From contig QXEO01000234.1 in assembly GCA_007115705.1 (NCBI GenBank), forward strand, positions 2,953,663 to 3,017,662: a stretch of 64,000 nt of DNA. The letters are read 5' to 3'. This document shows, in pieces, positions 32,082 through 43,223 of the stretch. Source of the DNA: Dactylis glomerata. Lineage: Eukaryota; Streptophyta; Magnoliopsida; Poales; Poaceae. The translations under genes were made by a program, and so were the position numbers. Within the stretch, counting starts at the first letter, position 1; every line of letters starts with the position of its first letter. The notes beneath the pieces were generated by a model that had not been told where the DNA came from, searched no databases, and was given only the letters and a program-made list of their open reading frames with translations.

Positions 32082-32560
32082 TGATACCCACAAGTGTATG
32101 TGACGAGGGTTAACTCGACAAATGTCCAAGATGAAGGACTTAGGATCGGGAGAATAGGGCGTCAGATGAACTCGAAGGTAAAGATCAGTCAAACGAGGCG
32201 TGTATTGAGAATAAACGTGGCGATCAACTTGACTTACTCTCAATCTGTCCCTAACCGGCCTCTCCTGGCCCCTATATATAGGTGGCCAGGTCTCAAGGAA
32301 CCGGTTGGGTTCGATACATATTACAGTGTCCGTATACGATATTGACTCGTATTTCGACTATGACTACTCTTGGGCCTAGCTTAACGGGCCTTAGGGGTAC
32401 ACAAATAATAGGCTTTATTAGCTATACTCTTGTCAGTAGCTCCCAATATTCTACCAGAATTGTAGATTCGGGTTGAATCTTAAATCTTCATATCTTCAAC
32501 TCGATCAATCTTCGACTTCTTCTTTTTCCCTATACTCAATTAAACAAATTTCATTATATT
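32082..32560 (-). repeat. LTR of the decayed gag element, far edge undefined
   Basis: The PBS-proximal edge is TGATACCCACAAG at 32082 (the LTR 3' end on the minus strand, ...TATCA). A TATA-like CTATATATAGG lies at about 32272. The distal edge merges with other retroelement sequence before 32.9 kb and cannot be fixed by eye, so the end given is approximate. Confidence 0.55.
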
Positions 32561-33739
32561 ATTTCGCAAGGGGTTTTGGTTAACAAGCCTGGCAAACTCT
32601 GACGGATCAAGAGGCCAGTTAACTGCCAGAGTAGATACTTGTCACCTACTTCAAACTCAATCCCCTGGACTTGAGTCTGGGAGCTGGTCTAACCCAATCT
32701 TTTGCCGCATTTAGGACTTATAAAGAAAGAGTTCCAGTAACTCTCAGGGTACCCAGTGCGTCCACCGGGATTTTCTTCGCGTCGTAGACACAAAAAGTTA
32801 CTAGCAGAGCATATCCAGGTGCGTATACTAGGCCGCACAGGACGGATCCTGGGGTCTTACCTTCATGATCTATTTAAACCATGGCATTCGAGTTTTGTCG
32901 CGATGATGTAAATCGAGAGTCATATTTTGTAATCGTTTTTAGCCTTGTTTGACTGTTTCAATACTAAAAATCTTCGGGTTGCCCAACCTTTGACTAATAT
33001 GAACTCCCTCCCGATGGGAGTAATTTCAATGAATTACATATACTAGACAGTCTTCTTTCGCTTTCTTGATTATTCTTGGAAACTAAAATTTCGTCGGGTG
33101 CGCGACCAGCGCTCCCGATGGGAGTAGCCCTCGAGGCTATAGTCGAAAGTTTTTTGAGTATAGGCTCAAGTAAACTTTTTCCCTACATCCTTGCGTAGCT
33201 ACTTATTTTGCATAATAATTTCGTCGGGTGCGCGCATAGCGCTCCCGATAGTAGTAGCCCCCGAGGCTATAGTCGTGAATGCATTTTCGGGTATAGACTC
33301 AAAGATAAGTGCTCCTTAACAGCGGCCTGTTATTACTTTTTAAACCTTTCTTATTCATCGGGTGTTTGATCAGCACCGAATGAGTAGAGTAGCCCCCGAG
33401 GCTATTATTGTGTATCTTGTAAACGACCATAACCTTCGAATCGTGCCCTGGCATCTGAATTTACATCATTGACAGAGTCACTCTCTGTGCGATTTGACTG
33501 GACGCTGACCGTTGCACGTGGTCAATGAAGTAATTTCGTAATTTTTCTGCCCGTTAGTGGGCTTGCCGCTTCCGCTTTGCGCTTCACGTCTTAGCCCACG
33601 TTCCTTTCACAGAAAGCTTTATAAGGGGAAGACCTCAGTTTTTACTGTTTACCAGCTCTCTGCTCCTCTGTTGCCGCCATTGCTTCATCTTCCTTGCGCT
33701 CTTGAGTTTCCTCGCAGCCCCCGAGCGCATCTCCTCCGA
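32561..33739. repeat. Noncoding end of a TAT-type Gypsy element, with imperfect repeats
   Basis: Blocks of the form TTCGTCGGGTGCGCG...GCTCCCGATGGGAGTAGCCC(T/C)CGAGGCTATAGTCG recur near 33090, 33220 and 33355, and a shorter version occurs near 32970. AGTAGCCCCCGAGG phrasing is typical of the PPT-side noncoding region of TAT/RIRE2-like elements. The stretch leads into the plus-strand ORF at 33740. I could not fix LTR boundaries here. Confidence 0.5.
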
Positions 33740-34386
33740 ATGCCCACGAAGAAAGTTGTGCACAAGGAGAAAATGACGAAGAAGAAGAGTGGCAGCACGG
33801 TGACCAAGTGGGTTCCCTTTGAATTCGAGGAATCTGATCTGACCAAGGCCCAAAGGGAGGGGTTCCTCGTCAGAGCAGCACCGATCATCTTCCCCGGCAC
33901 CGAACACATCCCCAAGCCCCCGAGCGGTTATCGGGTGATGTTTCTTGCTTTCCTCCTTCATGGTCTTTCTCTTCCTGCCCACGAATTTCTTCGCTGGCTC
34001 CTCTTTGTTTATGGCATGCAGCTTCACCAGCTCACGCCAAATTCCATCTTACACATTGCCTATTTCATCACCCTCTGTGAATCCTTCCTTGGAATCGATC
34101 CCCACTGGACTCTTTGGAAATTTCTTTTCCGCCTCCACCCCAGTGTGTGTCATTAACTAAGAACCCTGAGCTGGGCGGGGCTATCGTATCTATGCGCACT
34201 GAGTCGCATTACCTTGAATTCAACATGGCTGACTCAGTTCAAGGTTGGAGGAAGAAGTGGTTCTACATCAAGGACCAAAAGACTGCTTCTTCTGACCAAT
34301 TTGGTATTGCTCCCTTTGATGCGAACAAGAGCCTGATGAAGCTGACATCATGGGATTCCCCTCCCACGGAAGCTGAAGTCGAGGAC
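33740..34386 (+). pseudogene. 'Putative gypsy-type transposase' ORF, 5' part
   Basis: The start at 33740 (MPTKKVVHKEKMTKKKSG) opens a protein with the plant 'transposase (putative), gypsy type' domain (PF04195 family): LTKAQREGFLVRAAPIIFPG, PPSGYRVMFLAFLLHGLSLP and FLGIDPHWTLWKFLFRLH. A frameshift near 34140 puts the next block (NPELGGAIVSMRTESHYLEF to WDSPPTEAEVED) in another frame. The ORF is then broken at 34386 by the Athila-like element and resumes in frame at 52821. Such ORFs lie antisense to gag-pol in TAT-lineage Gypsy elements. Their function is unknown; despite the name, no transposase activity has been shown that I know of. Confidence 0.75.
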
Positions 34387-36039
34387 TGCTGCTTGTGGTA
34401 CGGTTAATGTGAATCACCGTCCAGTTGGGAACCCCAAGAGGAAGGTATGATGAATATAGCAGCAAGGTTTTCCCTCAGTAAGAAACCAAGGTATGTCAAT
34501 CAGGAGAGGAGGAAGCCAAACGACTGAAGGTAATGCTTGCTAGCCTAGTGACACTCCAACAAGGGCGCCGTTTCACGATAAAACGAGTTAGTGCATCTTC
34601 AACTAGTAGCAACATGTAACCTGCACACAAACACAACCAAATACTTTGCTCCCAACTTATGATGAGGTTATCAATCTCACCGGTTTGCTTAAAACAAAGT
34701 AATGAGCGTATCGAGTGGAAAAAAGAAATAGTATGCGAGTAAAGTAAACAGTGCGAGTAAAGTAAACAAGTGATAGCAATATAATGGAAATAGGACCGGG
34801 GTCCACAGTTCACTAGTGGTGTCTCTCCATAAGATAAAATAACACATGCTGGGTAAACAAATTACAGTTAGGCAATTGATAGAATAAAGACAACGTGCAT
34901 GTCGAGAGGATCACTATGAGATTTACTCTGGGCATTACAACAAGATACATAGACCGCCATCCAACTGCATCTACGACTAATAATCCACTTGTGGCTAATC
35001 AATCCGAGAACTCCACAAGTATTAAGTTGCGAACAACAGATAACTGCATTAAGCAAAGTGTGTAATGTAAACAAAGCATATGCCCTCGAGTATATGAATG
35101 TTGTTTTCCCCCTAGTAGCAACAGCACATCTACAACCTTAGAGGTTTCTGTCACTCCCCCAGATTAAATAGAGGCATGAACCCACTATTGAGCATAAATA
35201 CCCCCTCTTGGAGTTACTAGCAACTACTCGGCCAAGATAGCTACTAACAATGGAGAGCATGCAAGATCATAAACAACATAGAGATAACATAAGATAAAAT
35301 TCAGTAGATCAACTAAATCATAGCACCAATATTCATCGAATCCCAACAAACACGACATGTAGAATTACATAACGGTGATCTCGATCATGTAAGGTAGCTC
35401 ACGAGATCTAAACATGAAGCACATGGTGGAGAAGACAACCATCTAGCTACTGCTATGGACCCATAGTCCAAGGTAGACTACTCACGCATCGCGCCGGAGG
35501 CAAGCATGGCGATGAAGAAGACCTCCGGTGGCGATTCCCCTCTCTGGCAGGGTGCCGAGAAGAGCTTCTGGACCCTCCCGATCTCGGGTCGACGACGGCG
35601 GCAGATCGCGATGTGTTTCTGAAAAAGTGATCGGGTCTTTAGGTTTTTCCCATCGGGGGGTCTTTATAGGCGAAGGGGCAGCGTCAGAGGTGGACCAGGG
35701 GGCCCACACCACCAGGGGGCGTGGGCCAGCCCTAGGCTGCGCCGCCCTATGGTGTGGCCGCCCTCTAGCTTGGCTCCGTCTCCTCTTCGGTCTTCTGGAA
35801 GCTCCGTGAAATATCTGGACGTCTAGCTTTTGTTTCATCCAATTCCGAGAATATTTCCTGTGTAGCATTTCTGAAACACAAAAACAGTAGAAAATAGGGA
35901 ACTGCCACTGTGGCATCTCGTTAATAGGTTAGTTCCGGAAAATGCATAAAAATGCCACGAAGTGTAACGAAACACTAAGCAAATGGTGTAAAAATAAGCA
36001 TGGAGCATCAAAAATTATGGATACGTTGGAGACATATCA
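34387..36039 (-). repeat. Outer Athila-like element, 3' LTR
   Basis: On the plus strand it begins TGCTGCTTGTGGTACGG and ends GGAGACATATCA. It pairs with 51180-52815. AGGAC precedes it. The LTR carries the GGGCGTGGGCCAGCCC-type GC block (about 35700-35760) seen in related LTRs. Confidence 0.92.
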
Positions 36040-37777
36040 ACATCCCCAAGCTTAACTCCTGCTCATCCTCGAGTAGGTAAGTGATAACAAAAGAAATAAT
36101 TTTTGAGGTGACATGCACCTACACAATCTTGACCATATATGTAAGCGTTGTGCGCTAGGATCAAAGAACTTAAAACATGGGCATGAAAGACATAATCTTG
36201 ATAGAAGAAACTTAGCAACCATGTTATAACATGAAAATGAACACAAACAAAAGATCATGAAAATTAAACAATGAAAGTCAAACGTGTGTTCAAATCATAA
36301 GGAAAAACATACAAATGGTTTTCATGTTGTCCTTAATGAGAGAGCAAAACATAAATGCATAGGACACCTTCAAGTTTAAGAGGGCGACTAGATACAAGTA
36401 ATTTAAGAACAAGTGAAACCAACAATATGAATCAATCAATGAAAACTTTGGGACAATGCACATTATACTCAGAATGACAACTATGCTCTCTTAATGGTGC
36501 ATAAAGATAGAAGGTGGAGACTCAACATAAAAGTAAAAGAAAGGCCCTTCGCGGAGGGAAGCAGTGATTGCAAGTTTTATAAACCTTCAAAAATTATGGT
36601 ACTTACCGGCTTTGAGCTCTCATTGTCCCCATCATAAGCATCTTGAATGGTTAAAGTTAATGCGAGAACACTTATGCTGCATATGCTTGACAAATCATAA
36701 GTTGAAAACCTCGTATCCCGTGAATACGAATACCCAAACCTCATGCTACTTGACTTAGAGTCCCAAGCAAGCTCTTGTCATTGTAAATATATGTGTATCA
36801 TTGAGAACCGCCAACGGGGTACCTCCGTGCCCGATGACATGGAACAAGCCCACATCAAAATGACAGGACAAACAGACAATGGCATCTCTTTTATTTACCA
36901 TTGGTATAGCTTTTTATTGCGAGATGCATCGTCAAATGTTCACTATGGGCATGTTGTAAATTTCCACCATAAATTATGCATGGCTTAGATTAGCGGCCCA
37001 GGCGTTTCCCTAACACATATAAAAACTCCATGATCCTGCAAGATTCCTAACTTATTTCACATCGCGAGTATCCATAAACAAAAGATCGCGATATCAACTC
37101 AAATAAAAGATAGTGCAATGTTGAAAGCTTGCCCCATGATGGCATGGCTGGGCTAATTCCCAACTTACAACTTGCAAGCATAACAACTCAACATAAGAGA
37201 CCACAATGTCAAAATTTTAATGCGAGAAAAGTAAAGTGTGCCATCTGGTTCGTGAGAGCTTAACTGACCAATTTTCGCATAACACCAAAAAGAGTTTAAT
37301 TTGAAGGATAGATAAAAGCAAGTCAAATTTACTTTGGAATAGCAAATTGCTAATAGGTATGTATGGTGGACACTTTGGAACAACTTGATTTTTAGGAATT
37401 GGATGCACGAGTAGAGATCATACTCAGTACAAAATGAGGGCTAGCAAAAGACTGGGAGCGGCCAACTAAGAGAGCAATAATGGCCATAATCATGCATAGC
37501 GACAAAGCGACATTAAAAGAAGCATAAGATGGCATCAAAAGTCAAAAACTAAATGATCATAGAGGCAATGGCGACTTTGTATGAGTCTAACATGTGTGAG
37601 CATGCGCCAAGTCAACCCAAATAAAGCATCAAGGAGAAAACCAAAATAATGCTTCCAAATAATTAAAACAACGCATGATTTTTTTAAAGGCTCATTAAGC
37701 AATCTCAGTTATTTGAGATAAGTCATGCTACAGCAAAACCACTAAGCATACTATCAAAAAGACATCAAGCACGATAT
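36040..37777 (-). mobile_element. Outer element, 3' internal noncoding region
   Basis: On the minus strand the stretch ends in a purine-rich AAGCTTGGGGATGT right before the 3' LTR. It has no long ORF and no pol domain. A block near 37360-37460 (GAATTGGATGCACGAGTAGAG.TCATACTCAGTAC) recurs at 40220-40270 in the inner element, which shows the two families are related. It ends at the GATAT target site of the inner element. Confidence 0.7.
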
Positions 37778-39171
37778 TGATGACCCACAAGTATAGGGGA
37801 TCGCAACAGTCTTCGAGGGAAGTATTACCCAAATTTATTGATTCGACACAAGGGGAGCCAAAGAATATATGTAAGCCTTAACATATGAGTTGTCAATTCA
37901 GCTGCACCTAGAAACAGTCTCGCTCGTAGTGGTTTATCAGTAGCAACAGTTTTATAGTGGTGACAGTAGTGAAACAGTAACAGCAGTAGTAAAATAGCAG
38001 CAGTAATATTAACAGTTGTAAATAGTAGGAACAAATACTGTAGGCATAGGGATAGATTACGGGCGTTGCATGGATAAGATAATTTATGAAATCAACGAGA
38101 CATGGGCATTGCAGATAAATAATAATAAAGCATCCTAGTACAAACAATCATAGGCATGTGTTCCGTATATAGTCATACGTGCTCACAAGGAGAAACTTGC
38201 ACGACATCTTTTGTCCTACCAGCCTGTTGCAGCAGGGCCTCAAGGGAAACTACTGGTAATTAAGGTACTCCTTTTAATAGAGTACCGGAGCAAAGCATTA
38301 GCACTCGGTGAACACATGTGATCCTCACATCATAGCCATCCTCTCCGGTTATCCCAATTTCTGTCACTTTGGGGCCTCGGGTTCTGGACAACAATATGTG
38401 TATACAACTTGTAGGTAAGACCATAAACAACAAGTATCATCATAGAAATAATAACATGTTTAGATCTAAAATCATGGCACTTGGGCCCAAAGTGACAAGC
38501 ATTAAGCACAACAAGTTGCAACAATGTCATATGCACTAAATAAAGATACTAGGCACTATGCCCTAACAATCTCATATCAAATTACATGAACAATCTCATC
38601 CAATCCCTACCATCCCCTCACCTACAACGGGGAAATTACTCACATATGGATGGGGGAGTCATGGATGGTCGATGGAGGAGCGTCGGTGGCGATGGTGATG
38701 AAGATCTCCTCCGAATCCCCGTCCCGGCAGGGTGCCAGAACGGAATTTCTGGTTCCGAATCACGGTTTTTGATGGCGGCGGAGCAGAAGTCTATCTGGAA
38801 AAAATGCCGTCTCCCCGATATTATATTGTCAGAGGGTATATGTAGGCGAGAGGGGAGGCCGAGAGGATGGATGGGGCCTCCTCACGCCAGGGTGGCGCGG
38901 CCAGGGCTGGGCCGCGCCACCAGTGTGTGAGGCCCCCTCGAGCCCCCTCTCCGTCCCATCTTCTGGCTCCGTGGGTCTTCTGGTGAAATATGATTTTTGA
39001 TGATTTTTCCTGAATTTTTACTAAAAGTTGGATTTCTGCACAAAAACGAGACACCAGAGCAATTCTGCTGAAAACAGCGTCAGTCCGTGTTAGTTGCATT
39101 CAAAACACACAAATTAGAGGAGAAACAATAGCAAAAGTGTTCGGGAAAGTAGATACGTTTTGGACGTATCA
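37778..39171 (-). repeat. Inner Athila-like element, 3' LTR
   Basis: 1394 bp, pairing with 45835-47231. It contains a CAG/TAG-rich low-complexity stretch (about 37935-38035) and a GC-rich GGCGCGGCCAGGGCTGGGCC block near 38890. Confidence 0.93.
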
Positions 39172-39185
39172 ACTCCCCCCAAGCT
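39172..39185 (-). other. Inner element polypurine tract
   Basis: ACTCCCCCCAAGCT on the plus strand, AGCTTGGGGGGAGT on the element strand, directly abuts the 3' LTR. Confidence 0.85.
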
Positions 39186-41152
39186 TAGCTATTTGCTTGT
39201 CCTCGAGCAATTCAGTTAACAACTGAGAGCGATAAAAGAAACTTTCACGAACACATTTGCTCATATGATGTATATATACTAACTATGTGATCAAGTACTC
39301 AGGCAATTCATAATAAGAAATATGCAACTAATGTCACCTCATAGTCAAGCAAGCTATGAAAGAGTGCCAATGCACTAATAACAAGTAACATGTACATAAG
39401 AAGCTACAAGATTATAATATGCATAAATGATATGAAAGAGTGGTATCCCGCTTGTCTTTATTTGTAGAGCAAAACATAAATGCTGAGGCACCTCTGAAGT
39501 TCAAGAGAAGACTAGAAGTAGAAATATCAAAGATATAAGCATCAAAGTTATACCACAATTAACCTTGTTCTGGGACAAGCACATTACACTAAGAATAACA
39601 GCTATGCTCTCAAGAAGTGCTTAAAGTTAGAAGATGGTGACTCAACATAAAAGTAAACGAAAGGCCCTTCACAGAGGGAAGTAGGGATTTAGCATGTGCT
39701 AGAGCTTTTCATTTGTAAAACAGAGATAAAAATTTATTTTGAGAGGTAGTTGTTCTATGTCAACGACTAGCAATGGGGACTTGCTATCTTCCATAATAAA
39801 CAAGTGAGAGCGGTTCCAAGTTATTTGAAATTTGGCACATTGGTGCTCTTTTATAAAGCTTTGGCACTCCTCCCCACTTTTTTTCCTTTCTCAAACCATG
39901 GCTAACCGATTCCATCGGGTGCCCACCAACTTTCACATTCCTTGGAGGAGTGCCTTTTTTTTCTTTCTTTTTAGAATTAGATTATAATAGTCTGACTAGC
40001 TCCCTTGCAAAATTAATGACGAGCAGATGAAGCTGCCTAGTCGAGGGGTACTTAATTTAATATGGAAGATAGCAATTCCGACCACTACGTCCCCATGAGC
40101 TAAAAACAGTGGCACAAAATGTGAAGTAGTTGAAAGTTTTGAAAGGTAGCACATGAAAATTTACTTGGAATGGCTTTCAAATACCATGCATAGGAATTTA
40201 TAGTGGACTCTTTGGAAAACTTGGTTTTTGGTAATTGGATGCACGAGTAGAGCTCATACTCAGTACAAGTGAAGGCTAGCAAAAGACTAGGAAGCGATAA
40301 TCGAGAGAGTAAAAACTGTCATAATCATGCTTGCGACAAAACAAAATTAATATAGGCATAAAAATGATATAAAACTCTGAGGCAATTTAGATCATCGAGG
40401 CTTAATTGACTTTTTGTTCAGTCATATGCATGCTTGAGCATGTGCCAAGTCGATTCAAATGATACTTTCAGAGGTGGATACCACAATAACATACCATAAT
40501 ATGAATAAAACAAAGCATGCAAGCGTCTACATGACATGCTACAGGCTAATAGTAAATTGAAACTAATCATATGAAAGCAAGAACTACAAAGCATCTATTG
40601 GATAACATATACCTTACATGAACCGACTAAGCATGTCCACATAGATGAGTATATGTACAAAAATGAAAACAAATAGAGTTCATACCAGCCTCTTACCACA
40701 TCTCGGATTGTCGTATGTCGTCATTATTGCTCTTCACTTGTGTGGCTTGAATAATATAAAGTGAATACCAAGCTCTAATGGAGTAATGGGAGACTGAACT
40801 CTACAACAAACTTTACAAAACCAAAGAAGAACAACAAATATTTTTGGGGTTTTCGATTTTTGAAACAAAAGCGGAAGGAAATAGCAAACAAAGCAAAATA
40901 TTTTTGGATTTTTCAAATAGCAAACCGAAAACAGCAAGTAAAGCAACCAAAGGTAGAAAACTAAAGAACCAAACAAAGAGAAACAACGGAATTTTTTTTG
41001 GTCTTTTTGTGTTTTGGAAAAGTGGAAATAAGAACGAGAACAATAAAGAAGGAGAAACATGGATATACAAAGGATCGACAAAATATGATATGTAGATGAG
41101 TGAATCGTTGGCGTACCTCCCCCCAAGCTTAGGCTTTTGGCCTAAGTGGAGA
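39186..41152 (-). mobile_element. Inner element, 3' internal noncoding region
   Basis: Long noncoding stretch between the Athila-type ORF and the PPT, as in related elements. AAAC/AAAG-rich low-complexity sequence lies at 40800-41070. An inverted repeat CTTAGGC..GGCCTAAG sits at about 41127-41144. No supported ORF. Confidence 0.65.
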
Positions 41153-42271
41153 TCAATTTCGACTCTGATAGCTGCCCCAGGCTGGTGGGTCATCATAGGT
41201 GTAGTCGTACCCCGGCTCTCGTGAGGATGAAGCTGATGGCGCATAATCATAATAAGGTTGCTCATATGGGAAATTTGCAATGTTGGAGGGCTGGCCCGAC
41301 TCCTCGGCGCACTCATCATCGTGCACAGGCGGCAGGTGCTCCTCTACGTACGCATCAAGCTCATCTTCCGTAAGCGACCATCCATTCCTGCGATCAAGGT
41401 TAAACAAAAGAGGTGCAGGCAAACGGACTGATCGATCAGTCTTTACTACCCTCCAGGTAGTTTTCTTGAAAAAGGTTAGCTCAAATGTTAAATTAATCAA
41501 ACTAGCAGGAAGAGAAATAAACTTATGATGAATCATAGAATTAAGATCAAGTTTCTCCTCGAGGAACTACAAATCTAGAAAATGAGGTACTATACCATGA
41601 AAAGCTAACAGGCATGAAGCTATAAGTCCTTCACAGGTTCCCCCTTTCTCACGGTTAATATCAAGACGGAAAGCTATTAAGGCACCCAAATGGTAAGTCC
41701 TATCACGCCTCAAAGCAGCAGCAATAAAAGCTAGATCATGGAGAGACAATTTACTTGCAGATTTCCTAGCAAGAACACATTTGGTAATAAAGAAAGCAAA
41801 ATATTAAATGGATGGGAAATGAATATTACGAGTTTTACCACCCTCTCCTGTGAAGCTCCTCCCTTGACAAATTTCCTCGTATAGTTCTAACAATGGCCTA
41901 GGCTGTCCCCTTATCTTCTCGAGCGATCCCCACTGCGGTACTCTAATAGCTGTACAGAAAACATCAAGAGGCAAGTCCACAGATTTGTTATAAATTTTAT
42001 AATGAACCATGGGGTTAGAAGTGGACCAACTAAATCTGAAATCCTGCACCACAGACATTGTTAGTTTAACATATTGGGGAGGTTCACCCTCAACAAAGTG
42101 TTCTAATCCTGTATTAGAGAGTAAGGTTTGAAAGTCCTGCATAATTCTGGCAGCATTCATGAACGCTGAGCAAGGATAATGTGAGGGGAAGACCTTCTCT
42201 TCACGGTGAACTTTCATAACTTCATGCACTTCTAGTTCATGTTGAGAGAGTTGATATGCATTCTCTTCCAT
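41153..42271 (-). pseudogene. Athila-type ORF downstream of the missing pol
   Basis: One minus-strand frame, start MEENAYQLSQHELEVHEVMK near 42271, runs through two in-frame stops (near 41804 and 41567) to 41153. It has the Athila-type ORF pattern: VHYKIYNKSVDLPLDVFCTA, IRVPQWGSLEKI, LYEEICQGRSF, LHDLAFIAAALRRDRTYHLG and GALIAFRLDINREKGGTCEG. The end is acidic (ELDAYVEEHLPP...DYAPSASSS). Function is unknown; in Athila elements an ORF at this place is sometimes called env-like, but I see no clear signal peptide or transmembrane segment here. The frame is conserved despite the stops, so decay is recent. Confidence 0.7.
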
Positions 42272-42289
42272 TTCTGAAATTTTTGACAA

Positions 42290-43223
42290 ACCTCATAAAA
42301 TATGATTTTGAGACAAGCAAGTGTAGGAAACTACTATAGTGGGTTACTAGAGAGCTAACATGCATCAAAATAACAATTCTAAGAAATAGAATAAGCATGC
42401 ATACTCATTTATACTGTCACCTACAATGCTAAAATACTCAAGAAATACTCCACCAAAAGAAATTCTACTTGGACAAGTGGAGGAGTCACATACCGGAGAA
42501 CAAATGCTCCAAATTTCAGCAGAAATGTTGGGCTGAACAAGGAGATCGAAAAATCCAGGTGAAGAACAGCAAGAACTCGGGTTTGAGCTGGGTGTGTTGT
42601 TGTTTTTGGGAGAGAGAAAGAGCAGGGGAGGAAGAGATAAGTGAGGGGCCAGGTGGGGCCTCCTCACACCTGGGTGGCGCGGCCAGGGCTGGGCCGCGCC
42701 ACCTATGTGTGAGATGGCATGGCAGCCCCTCCTGGTGCCTCCCAGGTGTCTCTCTGCCCCATTTTTGACATAAAAATCTATAAAGAATTTTCTGAAATTT
42801 TTCGGGAAACTTTATTTTCGAGGATTTTTCAGAAATTGGCATATCGATAAAAATTCAGAAAAATGAAGATGAAAAGATTTCAAGCTAATCAAAACCAAGC
42901 ATGCAGCAGCTCTAAGATACTCTTAATCATGCAACTAAACTGAAGGAATAAAATTTTGATGAAAGTAAATACAAATGAGGTGGAGTGGATGCGGTGAAAA
43001 CGAAGTTTCGTTCATATAAAATCACTTTGTTAATAAGGTTGATCAAGTCTTGTTCCCAAACTAACTTTATATGAGGCAAAACTTTGCACTTCACTTAATG
43101 CTTATGTTACCTCAACTTTGATAGGTATAGTCCCAACCATAACAATTTAATATTCTTTCTTGGGCTTTCACTCTGAACAAATAATTTGACCAACTTTGAT
43201 GGTCTCAACATGCTTGATTGAAT
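42290..43223 (-). mobile_element. Inner element: noncoding stretch where pol is expected
   Basis: Between protease and the Athila-type ORF there is no RT, RNase H or integrase motif on either strand. A GC-rich block at about 42640-42760 (GGTGGCGCGGCCAGGGCTGGGCC) repeats the composition of the LTR blocks. This is what marks the element as non-autonomous. Confidence 0.7.

Noticed and set aside
41153..42271. Functional envelope protein in the inner Athila-like element
   Set aside because: No signal peptide or transmembrane segment is apparent and the frame has two stops, so only 'Athila-type ORF' is claimed.
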